Assembly: GCA_026786065.1 (NCBI GenBank)
Contig: JAJAYS010000096.1
Coordinates: forward strand, 1 to 8,176
Direction: 5' to 3'
Length of the DNA stretch: 8,176 nucleotides
Source of the DNA: Polaromonas sp.
GTDB taxonomy: Bacteria; Pseudomonadota; Gammaproteobacteria; Burkholderiales; Burkholderiaceae_C
Below, piece after piece: positions 1 to 6,941 of the stretch (within the stretch, counting starts at the first letter, position 1; each line of letters begins with the position of its first letter). The notes under the pieces were generated by a model. The model was not told the DNA's origin, made no database searches, and saw only the letters and a program-made list of their open reading frames with translations. The translations under genes were made by a program, and so were the position numbers.

Positions 1-145
1 CACTGCTGCTCTGGGTTGCGGCGCCGGGAGACGCAGGGGTCGGCGAGCCGGAGGGGACCGCGCCGGGGTAGGCGCCAGCGCCTCCGTGGCGAAGGTTGGT
101 GGGCGGGGTGTCGGCTTCGCGCTTGCCAAAAAACGGGGTTGCCAT
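1..145 (-). CDS. N-terminal fragment of an unidentified protein, possibly a bactofilin
   Basis: Only the first 48 codons are in the window; the gene runs off the left edge. Reading leftward from the ATG at 145-143 the frame is open to position 1. A good Shine-Dalgarno (AAGGA, complement of 153-157) sits 7 nt before the ATG, which fixes the start. The peptide begins MATPFFGKREADTPP and then becomes a low-complexity tail rich in Pro, Gly, Ala and Ser, with no signal peptide or membrane segment. A short FFGK-type start followed by a disordered Pro/Ala/Ser linker is typical of Burkholderiales bactofilins (polymer-forming cytoskeletal proteins), whose beta-helical core would lie outside the window. 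That identity is an inference from style; no core domain is visible. The gene lies downstream of the NfrB-like gene on the same strand, separated by 247 nt, so it probably has its own promoter. Confidence 0.6.
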   Translation of the reverse strand, partial: MATPFFGKREADTPPTNLRHGGAGAYPGAVPSGSPTPASPGAATQSSS

Positions 146-392
146 ATGGAGTTCCTTAAAAACAATCCCGGATGGTAAGGCCCCGGCCTTCGCGAATTTC
201 ACTCATCCTGCAAGAAGCGTAACCAGTTAATTCCCACGCAGTTTCGCGCGCTTCACTTACTAACTGTTGCGTAAACCGCGGCTTGCACAAGGTCGCAAAG
301 CGGGTCAGCAGCATTGGCGGCGCACCGTTCGACTACGCGCTGCAAACAATGGGGCTGCTGATTTTTCAAGGGCCGGCGTACTGCGGCTCGCA
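146..392 (-). other. Intergenic leader between the NfrB-like gene and the left-edge gene
   Basis: This 247-nt stretch holds the likely 5' region of the left-edge gene, including its Shine-Dalgarno at 153-157. It is more AT-rich than the flanking genes around 215-275. I could not assign a convincing -35/-10 pair, and I see no clear intrinsic terminator for the NfrB-like gene: a GCCGGC palindrome just past its stop is followed only by a short A-rich stretch, not a T-run. Short frames on the plus strand here show no family resemblance. Confidence 0.4.
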
Positions 393-2483
393 TCAGCGCC
401 CGGGCCGCATTACCTCCGCATGCATCAGGCGCTGCTGCCGCACCACCCGCTCGATCACCTCGCGCAGAATGACGCCGCGCTCGACCAGGAAGTCGCCCAG
501 CCGGCCGTGGCGCTCTGGCCGGTAGTTCTCCAGCGCGGCTTCAAACACCGTGCGGGACAGCAGGCTTTGCTCGATCAGCATGTCGCCGAGCAGCGGCACA
601 CCGGCGATGCCGTCGCGGATCGGGGTAAAGCTGTCCTGGGCGCCGCGCAGCAGGCGCAAGGCAATGGCCACTTCGCTCTCGCGCACGATGCGCTGGCGTG
701 GCGGTGCGCCAAAGAGCTGCCCAAGCGCATCGAGCACCGGCTGCGGCAGCGGGCTGGCCACGGCTAGCAGCGGGCATTGCGCAGCGTCGAGGCCGATGTA
801 CACCGCGCGATGCAAGGTGCCAATGTGCAGCGGCAGATAGCCGGCATGCGCCTGCACCAGCTCGGCGTCCAGTTGCGCGCGTGGCAAATCGGTTTGGTAG
901 GCAATCGCCTCAGCCAGCGTTTCTTCATCGAGCCAGCCGTTGGACACCAGGATGCGCCCCAGCGGCAGGTGCGTCGCCTGCTGCTCGCGCAGCGCCTCGT
1001 TCAGCGCGTCGCCATCGACGGCCTTCCAGGCTTGCAGCACCTCCCCGAGGCGGCGCTGGCTGCGCTTTGCCGCCGCCCCCGGCTGCATCGGCGTCTGCGT
1101 CGTTTTGTCCCAGGTCAGTTTTTTGCCTTGGTGTTTGTGGGCCATGTAGCGCCGCCAGGCCCGCGCAGCCGACATCAAATCGACCGCGTGGCCGACCAGC
1201 GTGCGCGGCAGCGCCATCAGCCCATGCTGCCAGCCGTAGAGCCGTGTCGTGAAATAAACCCGCTGCCCGAGCCTGATCAGCATCAGGCCGATCACCGTCA
1301 GCACCAGCCCGGTCCATAGAACGCCCGAGACCCGCCCCGCATTCAGTGCCGCGACCAGCGCCAGCAGATAAAGCAGCGGCACGAGAAAGGCCGTCACTAG
1401 AATCTTGCGCTCCCGAAGGAGCAGGTAGCGGGCCGCCAAAGACGGAGGTTGTCGCGTCGGCTTTGGACTCTGCACCAGCAGATCGAGCAGCCGGCGCGCC
1501 TTGTTGCGGTAGGCCCGCGTGAAGCTGCCGGGGAAGGCACTGCGCACCGCCAGCGGCGCCATGGCGACCTGCGGTGTCGACCCGGCCTGCCCGTTGGCCG
1601 ACCCGTGCGGCGTGGGCGCCTCGACCGGGAAAACGCCGTAGAGCGTGCGCAGATCCAGCCTTGCGAGGGCCTTGCCGATGCCGCAGTCGTCTGCGAGGCT
1701 GCCGACGTCGAAGGGCTTGGCGCAAGTCAGCCGGATCAGCGCCTGCACTGCGCGGTGCGACAGGCACAGGCCGACACCAGCCGACGCCACGATGCCCGCC
1801 CGTTGGCGCAGCACCATGTCTTTCCCGTGGAACTGCGCATGCTCGTCCATCACCGAGCCTGCGACCAGCGCCCAAAGCGGCTGCGGGGCCGAGGCAACCG
1901 GCAACTGGATCACATCGATGCGGGGCAACAGGTAGTTGAAATACGCCAGAGCCAGCGGGTGCAGCAGGTCGCCACCCGCATGCAGCACGTACCCGGCAAA
2001 CTGAACGGCGTTCTCGGCCTCGTGACCCACAACACCCTCGAATACCCAATTGAGGTTGTCGGCGCGGCAGGTCGGCCCCAGATGCGGCACGTCGATGCGG
2101 ACGATGCCGGTGCGCCGCGCCATCACCCGCTCCAGCGCAACCACCGTGTCCGTATCGTTCGGATAGACGCCGACGAAGATGGTGTGGTTGCGATACAGCA
2201 GATCGCTCCGAAGATGATCGAGCATCGCCGTCAGCGCATTCGGCTCTTGCCAGGCCGTCACCAGCACGGCCAGGGGTTGCTCCCCGCGCTCTGTGACCTC
2301 CGACGCCGACAAAGGCGAAGGCACCACGGCCTGCGCATTGGAGCGCCGCCCGCGCCCCAGCCAATACCAGATATCTACAAGCACATCGTCGAGCAACGAG
2401 ACCAGCAGCAGCGCAAGCAGCACAAACGCCACCAGCGAAAACGCGAGTTCACCGGCCGACATAAATGAGGGATTCCAAGCCAT
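393..2483 (-). CDS. nfrB: NfrB-like membrane glycosyltransferase with C-terminal MshEN (c-di-GMP-binding type) repeats
   Basis: The 696-aa product follows the layout of E. coli NfrB, the phage N4 adsorption protein B (about 745 aa). Residues 12-42 form a membrane helix ending in LLDDVLVDIWYW. A GT2-like cytoplasmic domain spans about 70-335, with conserved stretches IFVGVYPNDTDT (102-113), LGPTCRADNLN (135-145) and FHGKD (218-222). Two membrane helices lie at about 360-382 and 386-405, and the WDKTT motif at 458-462. The C-terminus has MshEN-type units, with RLG/LG-x-x-L heads at 478, 508, 632 and 661 and closing Q-rich ends. MshEN domains bind cyclic di-GMP, and E. coli NfrB is reported to be a c-di-GMP-controlled exopolysaccharide synthase partnered with the outer-membrane protein NfrA. 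Usual GT motifs are eroded: D-x-x-D reads AGGD (169-172), TED reads ADD (264-266) and QxxRW reads NKARR (327-331). No nfrA is in the window. No strong Shine-Dalgarno is seen; Met8 (ATG at 2462) is an alternative start. Confidence 0.85.
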   Translation of the reverse strand: MAWNPSFMSAGELAFSLVAFVLLALLLVSLLDDVLVDIWYWLGRGRRSNAQAVVPSPLSASEVTERGEQPLAVLVTAWQEPNALTAMLDHLRSDLLYRNHTIFVGVYPNDTDTVVALERVMARRTGIVRIDVPHLGPTCRADNLNWVFEGVVGHEAENAVQFAGYVLHAGGDLLHPLALAYFNYLLPRIDVIQLPVASAPQPLWALVAGSVMDEHAQFHGKDMVLRQRAGIVASAGVGLCLSHRAVQALIRLTCAKPFDVGSLADDCGIGKALARLDLRTLYGVFPVEAPTPHGSANGQAGSTPQVAMAPLAVRSAFPGSFTRAYRNKARRLLDLLVQSPKPTRQPPSLAARYLLLRERKILVTAFLVPLLYLLALVAALNAGRVSGVLWTGLVLTVIGLMLIRLGQRVYFTTRLYGWQHGLMALPRTLVGHAVDLMSAARAWRRYMAHKHQGKKLTWDKTTQTPMQPGAAAKRSQRRLGEVLQAWKAVDGDALNEALREQQATHLPLGRILVSNGWLDEETLAEAIAYQTDLPRAQLDAELVQAHAGYLPLHIGTLHRAVYIGLDAAQCPLLAVASPLPQPVLDALGQLFGAPPRQRIVRESEVAIALRLLRGAQDSFTPIRDGIAGVPLLGDMLIEQSLLSRTVFEAALENYRPERHGRLGDFLVERGVILREVIERVVRQQRLMHAEVMRPGR

Positions 2484-2552
2484 CGATGTGGGGCCGCAAG
2501 GCGTTAGATGGAGGCAATAAACGCAGCGCGAGGCCGGTACCGCGTCAAGGCT

Positions 2553-2891
2553 TCAGCCTGGCGGGCCAAGCGGCTGCAGGTCGCCCCAACCCGATCTTGG
2601 GTAGGGACTTTCCTGACCCTCGCCGGCCGGAGGCGGTTGCAGCTCGACCACTGCAACCAGGTCGCCGCCAAAGCGACCCACACCGAACTCGCTGATCACC
2701 TGCTGCTCCCGCTCACGCGACTCCATGCGCCAGAGGCAGATCGCCTGCCGCTTGCCGCTGCGCTGGGAACGCAGTACGTCCAGCCGGGAAATGGTGCCGT
2801 AGGGCGCGCAAAGCGCTCTAAGCTCGCGCTTGAGGTCATCGACCCCAAGGCAGTATCGCAGGCGATCCAGCGGCGAACGGGGAGAGGTCAT
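2553..2891 (-). CDS. RRM-like small RNA-binding protein (hypothetical)
   Basis: A 112-aa product is read from the ATG at 2891. The frame stays open upstream to an ATG at 3065, but the upstream part has no family character, so the shorter start is preferred; neither has a clear Shine-Dalgarno. Residues about 8-75 have an RNA-recognition-motif rhythm: an amphipathic helix LKRELRALCAPYG, a strand ISRLDVL, a charged loop, then a strand resembling a weakened RNP1 (GKRQAICLW, about residues 46-54). A second helix and a closing strand after GVGRFGG follow. The C-terminal 25 residues are rich in Pro and Gly and look disordered. It lies 69 nt upstream of the NfrB-like gene on the same strand, so the two may be cotranscribed. 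The usual RNP1 aromatics are mostly replaced, so nucleic-acid binding is an inference from fold pattern. Confidence 0.6.
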   Translation of the reverse strand: MTSPRSPLDRLRYCLGVDDLKRELRALCAPYGTISRLDVLRSQRSGKRQAICLWRMESREREQQVISEFGVGRFGGDLVAVVELQPPPAGEGQESPYPRSGWGDLQPLGPPG

Positions 2892-3227
2892 CGGTACTAG
2901 GACTTGGTGGTTAAAACGGCAGGCCGCACTGCGGCGCTGAAGCCGGGATGCTAAACACAATTCATCAATCCCTATTGGGCCAAAGCCGGAAGCATCAGGC
3001 ACTAGGCCCGCAGAGGCGCTTGGCGTAGGACATAAACGCATGATGAAATCGATGGAGCTGCCCATGATTCATTCGGCCCGAAGACCGGACTCGGCAGGCT
3101 TGTGCAGCGTGCTTCAGCGGCTGCTGACGTGTCCCATCCGGCAAATCATCGGTTTTGTCCGATGGCGAGACCGACAACTGCAACATAACCTTATTCAGTA
3201 TTGCAATATGTATCAAAACCGGTGCCG
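2892..3227. promoter_or_regulatory. Divergent intergenic region between the RRM-like/nfrB pair and the GGDEF-EAL gene
   Basis: This 336-nt gap must hold the promoters for both directions. Its GC content falls compared with the genes, most clearly at 2940-2980 and 3180-3220. It contains a perfect hairpin (3147-3164) and a 10-nt palindrome TATTGCAATA (3199-3208) just ahead of the plus-strand start. I could not pick -35/-10 boxes with confidence. Small open frames on both strands here (for example minus-strand 2995-3216) have no recognisable domain and no Shine-Dalgarno, and I do not call them genes. Confidence 0.45.
3147..3164. repeat. Short inverted repeat (hairpin) upstream of the GGDEF-EAL gene
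   Basis: CATCGG at 3147-3152 and CCGATG at 3159-3164 form a perfect 6-bp stem with a 6-nt loop (TTTTGT). It lies about 64 nt ahead of the ATG at 3228, so it could be an operator or part of the mRNA leader. It lacks a following T-run, so it is not a typical terminator. Chance occurrence is possible for a stem this short. Confidence 0.3.
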
Positions 3228-4820
3228 ATGGAAACTACTTTGAGAGACCCGCCTCCCGCTGACAGCCCGGCGGCGCACGGCGACATCGTTGAGCGCACGC
3301 TGGGTGCCGGCAGCTGGTCCATGGCCGCCGGAGGTCGGAGCATCGACTGCAGCCGGCAGTTGCAGTCGCTGCTGGGCACCGCACTGCAGCGCTTGTCGGG
3401 CGCGGCTGCGCTGCTCACCTGCTTTGATGCCGAGTCGAGTGAGCGGCTGGAGGATGCGATCGCGGCCTGTCAAGCCAACGGCCAGGCCTTTGACCTGGAA
3501 GCCACGCTTGAAAACCCGCAGCGCAGGCTAGACGTGCGCATGACCGGCGAGCTGGAGCGGGACGCGCTTGGCGCACCACTGCGCTTGCACGGCGTGATGC
3601 AGGACCTGACCGAAAAAAAACGCGCCGAGCAGGAGTCGATCAGCGTGACGATGCGCCTGAGCACCACGCTGGCCAGCATTGCCGAAGCTTTTGTGACGCT
3701 GGACCACGAAGGCCACCTGACCTACGTCAACTCCGAAAGTGAACGGCTGCTGGACACCGGCAGCGTCGATCTGATGGGCCAGCCAATCTGGGATCTTCTT
3801 GAAGAGCCGGACGACGGGCGGCTGCGGCGCGAGCTGCGGGCGCTGCTGCACGGTGACGCCAATGTGGAGTTTGAAAACTTTTATCCGAAGCTCGGAAAGT
3901 GGCTGGAAATCCGCGCTTATCCATTTGAGGACGGGATTGCCGCCTATCTGCGCGACGTTACTGCGGTGCGCCAGTCGCAGGAGCAGTTGCTGCTGCTGCA
4001 AACCAGCATCTCGCGCCTGAACGACATGGTGCTGATCACCGAGGCCAGTTCAATCAACGCGCCCGGCCCGCGCATCGTTTTTATGAACGACGCTTTCGAG
4101 CGCCATACCGGCTACAGCCGGGCCGACGCGCTTGGCCAGTCGCCGCGTTTTCTGCAGGGGCCGGGCACCGACCGCGCCGAGCTGGACCGCATCCGCACGG
4201 CGCTGGCTGAAGCCCGGCCGGTGCGTGCCGAGTTGATCAACTACAAGAAAGACGGCTCGCCGTTCTGGCTGGAGCTGGAGATCGTGCCAGTGGACTACTT
4301 CAGCCGCGGCCTGACCCACTGGGTGTCGGTCGCCAGGGACGTGACTGCGCGCAAGATCTCAGAGAACGAAATCGAACACCTGGCCTTCTACGACACGCTG
4401 ACCCAGTTGCCGAACCGCCAGCGGCTGATGGACCGGCTGCATGGCGCGCTGGCGCAGGGGGAGCTGTCCGACTCTATCGGTGTGCTGATGTTCATCGACC
4501 TCGACCATTTCAAGGTGCTGAACGACACGCTGGGCCATGCCAAGGGCGACCTGCTGCTGCAGCAGGTCGCGAGGCGGCTGCGCGGCTGCCTGGGCAGCGC
4601 CGACCTGGTGGCCCGGCTGGGTGGCGACGAATTCGTCGTGATGCTCGAAGGCCTGGGCAACAGCCAGCCCGTCGTCAACGAGAAAGCCCGCGAGATCGCC
4701 GAAAACATTCTGGTCACGCTCAGCGAGCCGTACGACTTGGGCGGCCACCAGCACCACGGGACCTGCAGCCTCGGCGTCACGCTGTTCAGCCACAACCGGC
4801 AAAACATTGGCGACCTGCTC

Positions 4821-4823
4821 TAG
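4821..4823 (+). other. In-frame TAG interrupting the GGDEF domain
   Basis: The codon lies between GDLL and QADLAIYQAK. Family members normally read L-L-K/R-x-A-D-x-A-M/L-Y-x-A-K here, so the stop replaces a residue that is usually Lys or Arg; one A-to-T change in AAG would give TAG. Homology continues in the same frame on both sides, so this is a point nonsense change and not a domain boundary. Confidence 0.85.
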
Positions 4824-5150
4824 CAGGCCGACCTGGCGATTTACCAGGCCAAGGCGGCCGGTCGCAACGCGGTGTGTTTCTTCGACCCTGAAATGCAGGC
4901 GGTAGCCAGCGCCGGCGCGGCTTTGAGCGCCGAGCTGCGCCAGGCGCTGCGCCACGGGCAGTTCGAGCTGCACTACCAGCCGCAGGTCGGCCGCGACGGA
5001 CGCATGCTCGGCGTCGAGGCGCTGCTGCGCTGGCAGCACCCGGAACGCGGGCTGGTCGGCCCGGACGAATTCATCCCACAGGCCGAAGAGAGCGGGCTTA
5101 TCCTGCCGCTGGGCGAGTGGGTGCTGGATACCGCCTGCGCGCAATTGGCC

Positions 5151-5181
5151 GCGTGGGCCAGCGCGGCCGGAGCGGGCGGGC
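5151..5181 (+). other. Frameshift point inside the EAL domain
   Basis: Up to about 5160 the EAL reading (VLDTACAQLAAWA) is in the frame of the upstream gene. From about 5164 onward the family sequence (PERAGLSVAVNVSARQF) is in the next frame. One extra base near 5157-5163, or two missing bases, explains the change. The 5182 TTG that would open the downstream frame is an ordinary internal Leu of the EAL fold and not a credible start. Confidence 0.85.
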
Positions 5182-5713
5182 TTGAGCGTCGCCGTCAACG
5201 TCAGCGCGCGGCAGTTCCGCCACCCGGAGTTCGTCGAGATGGTGTTTGGCATGCTGCGCACCCACGGCATTGCTGCGAAGCGCCTGAAGCTGGAGTTGAC
5301 CGAAAGCCTGCTGGCCACCGGCATGGAAGTGACCATTGCAAAGATGGGCGCACTCAAGCGCGCCGGCGTGACCCTGTCTATCGACGATTTCGGCATCGGC
5401 TATTCGGCGTTGTCATACCTGAAGCACCTGCCGCTGGACCAATTAAAAATAGACCGCAGCTTTGTCAAGGACGTGCTGACCGACCCGAACGACGCTGCGA
5501 TTGCCCGCACCATCATCGGCCTGGCGCAAAGTCTGGGCCTGGCGGTCATGGCCGAAGGCGTTGAAACCGAAGCGCAGCGCGCCTTTTTGGCCTGGCACGG
5601 CTGCGAGTGCTACCAGGGCCACCTGTTTTGCAAAACGCTGCCCATTGATCAACTCGAAGCGTTCATGCAAACGCTGCCGGACTGACCCGAAGCCGCCGCA
5701 CGGCCCGCCAGTC

Positions 5714-5783
5714 GCTATATTATTCATAGCTGGTTACGCTGGTAAAAATTCGGCTTTGGCTCTGTTTCTCTTAAGTTTTTACC
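5714..5783. repeat. Intergenic inverted repeats, resembling a Comamonadaceae interspersed element
   Basis: Two inverted repeats lie in an AT-rich patch between the broken GGDEF-EAL gene and the cuyA-like gene. GCTAT (5714-5718) pairs with ATAGC (5726-5730) across 7 nt. GGTAAAAA (5741-5748) pairs with TTTTTACC (5776-5783) across 27 nt, and the stem can grow by wobble pairs on both sides. The layout GCTAT-N7-ATAGCTG followed by a CGCT block and a GGCT-rich block recalls, from memory, a short repeat scattered in intergenic regions of Comamonadaceae. Only one copy is in this window, so its repeat status is inferred. The rest of 5686-5924 holds nothing further except the Shine-Dalgarno of the next gene. 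Confidence 0.4.
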
Positions 5784-5924
5784 GGAAGGCAGCGTCTGGC
5801 TGGCGCGTCTGGAAGAATGCCGAGGCGGGCACTGCGCAGCGCAGGCCGAGCGGCCCCACCACCAGCCGACCCGCAAACTCTCCCGTACCCCGCACCCCCC
5901 GGTTTTCACCGCACGAGGCACCCC

Positions 5925-6935
5925 ATGAAACTGACCCTCTTCCCCCGCATCCGCATCACCCACGGCCCGACCCCACTCGAATTCATGCCGCGCCTGACCG
6001 AGGCGCTCGGCGGGCCAAACCTGTACATCAAACGCGACGACTGCACCGGCTTGGCCACCGGCGGCAACAAGACCCGCAAGCTCGAATTTTTGATGGCTGA
6101 TGCGCTGGCGCAGCAGGCCGACACCATCATCACGCAGGGCGCAACCCAGTCGAACCACGCACGCCAGACGGTCGCCATCGCAGCGAAGCTGGGCCTGCAT
6201 TGCGAGATCCTGCTTGAAGACCGCACCGGCTCGAAGGTCGAGGCCTACCGGCAGTCGGGCAACGTGTTTCTCGATTACCTCTACGGCGCCAACGTGAGCG
6301 AGCGCCCGGCCGGCACCGACATGGCCGCTGCGATGAACGAAGTCGCCGACACGCTGCGCGCCAAAGGCCGCAAGCCCTACATCATTCCCGGCGGCGGCTC
6401 CAACCCGATTGGCGCGCTCGGCTATGTGGTGTGCGCGCTGGAACTGATCGACCAGTTCAACAACCAGGGTCTGAACGTGGACAGCGTCGTGCATGCGACC
6501 GGCAGTGCCGGCACCCAGGCCGGTTTGCTGGCGGGCTTTGAGGGCACGCGCAGCCAGATACCGGTGCTCGGTATCGGCGTGCGCGGACCTAAAGACGCGC
6601 AGGGAACCAGCGTGTTTTACCTGGGCGGGAAGACCGCCGCTCTGCGTGAGGTGTCCGGCAGCGTCAAACGCGAAAGCGTGGTCGCCAACTGCGACTACGT
6701 AGGCGGCGGCTATGGCGTGCCGACACCCGGCATGGTCGAGGCGGTGACCATGCTGGCGCGGTTAGAGGGCATCCTGCTCGACCCGGTGTATTCGGGCAAG
6801 GGCATGGCCGGCCTGATCGACCTGTGCCGCAAAGGCCATTTCAGCAAGGGCCAGAACGTCGTGTTCATTCACACCGGCGGCGCCGTGGCGCTCTACGGCT
6901 ACACCGATGCGTTCAAAGACCTGCAGCCGGTCTGA
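5925..6935 (+). CDS. cuyA: PLP-dependent L-cysteate sulfo-lyase / D-cysteine desulfhydrase family protein
   Basis: The 336-aa product belongs to the ACC deaminase / D-cysteine desulfhydrase family of fold-II PLP enzymes, usually about 330-340 aa. The ATG at 5925 has GAGG at 5915-5918, spaced 6 nt. Key stretches are [19 protein letters not shown] (37-55) with Lys49 as likely PLP-binding lysine, QSNHARQ (75-81), PGGGSN (155-160), [10 protein letters not shown] (192-201; phosphate-binding type), DPVYSGKG (286-293) and HTGGA (316-320). The CTGLATGG version and [11 protein letters not shown] match L-cysteate sulfo-lyase CuyA, as I recall the Ruegeria (Silicibacter) pomeroyi protein, better than E. 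coli DcyD; ACC deaminases have QSNQTRQ instead. CuyA converts L-cysteate to pyruvate, ammonium and sulfite; DcyD converts D-cysteine to pyruvate, ammonia and sulfide. It is cytosolic. The exporter gene next door favours a sulfur-releasing role. Substrate cannot be settled from sequence alone. Confidence 0.8.
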   Translation: MKLTLFPRIRITHGPTPLEFMPRLTEALGGPNLYIKRDDCTGLATGGNKTRKLEFLMADALAQQADTIITQGATQSNHARQTVAIAAKLGLHCEILLEDRTGSKVEAYRQSGNVFLDYLYGANVSERPAGTDMAAAMNEVADTLRAKGRKPYIIPGGGSNPIGALGYVVCALELIDQFNNQGLNVDSVVHATGSAGTQAGLLAGFEGTRSQIPVLGIGVRGPKDAQGTSVFYLGGKTAALREVSGSVKRESVVANCDYVGGGYGVPTPGMVEAVTMLARLEGILLDPVYSGKGMAGLIDLCRKGHFSKGQNVVFIHTGGAVALYGYTDAFKDLQPV

Positions 6936-6941
6936 GCCGTG

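Larger units (their letters stand above)
3228..5685 (+). pseudogene. PAS-PAS-PAS-GGDEF-EAL cyclic di-GMP signalling protein, disrupted by a nonsense codon and a frameshift
   Basis: Ignoring two lesions, the gene encodes about 818 aa: diguanylate cyclase (GGDEF) plus c-di-GMP phosphodiesterase (EAL) behind three PAS sensor modules, with no membrane helix. Numbered from the alternative TTG at 3201 (add 9 to ATG numbering), PAS1 is about 30-140, PAS2 150-255 and PAS3 268-385; PAS3 is LOV-like but has GQSPRFLQG (312-320) without the photoactive Cys. GGDEF starts at about 390; the motif is intact at 4620-4634 and preceded by FIDLDHFK. The RxxD inhibitory site has G instead of R. A TAG at 4821-4823 ends the frame about 20-25 residues before the GGDEF domain should finish; the same frame resumes with QADLAIYQAKAAGRN. 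EAL is intact at 5016-5024. Near 5151-5181 the frame shifts by one base, then NVSARQF, LELTES, IDDFGIGYS (DDF at 5383-5391), KIDRSFV (K at 5446) and AEGVE follow to TGA at 5683-5685. The start is uncertain: ATG 3228 is preferred, TTG 3201 is possible, and neither has a good Shine-Dalgarno. Confidence 0.85.

Noticed and set aside
925..2364. 479-codon minus-strand frame inside the NfrB-like gene
   Set aside because: Same strand but out of frame; Ala/Arg/Gly-rich translation with no domain, fully explained by the GC-rich NfrB-like gene.
1449..2468. 339-codon plus-strand frame antisense to the NfrB-like gene
   Set aside because: Arg/Gln/His-rich shadow translation with no recognisable family; the opposite strand encodes a clear NfrB homologue.
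2995..3216. 73-codon minus-strand open frame in the divergent intergenic region
   Set aside because: No Shine-Dalgarno, no motif, and composition unlike the neighbouring genes.
4821..5181. Programmed stop-codon readthrough plus programmed frameshift
   Set aside because: No UGA/Sec context, slippery heptamer or strong downstream structure was seen; two separate recoding events in one signalling gene are less likely than decay or sequencing error.
4359..5396. 345-codon open frame on the minus strand antisense to the GGDEF-EAL gene
   Set aside because: It mirrors the plus-strand frame, where GGDEF and EAL motifs are plain; its translation has no family motif and high GC leaves such antisense frames open by chance.
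5182..5685. Independent stand-alone EAL gene starting at TTG 5182
   Set aside because: The TTG is a conserved internal Leu; the EALLRW half of the domain lies upstream in another frame, so this is the tail of one broken gene.
5925..6935. ACC deaminase (AcdS) identity
   Set aside because: QSNHARQ and CTGLATGG are of the D-cysteine desulfhydrase/cysteate lyase type; ACC deaminases carry QSNQTRQ and a different active-site context, and the exporter neighbour fits sulfur chemistry.
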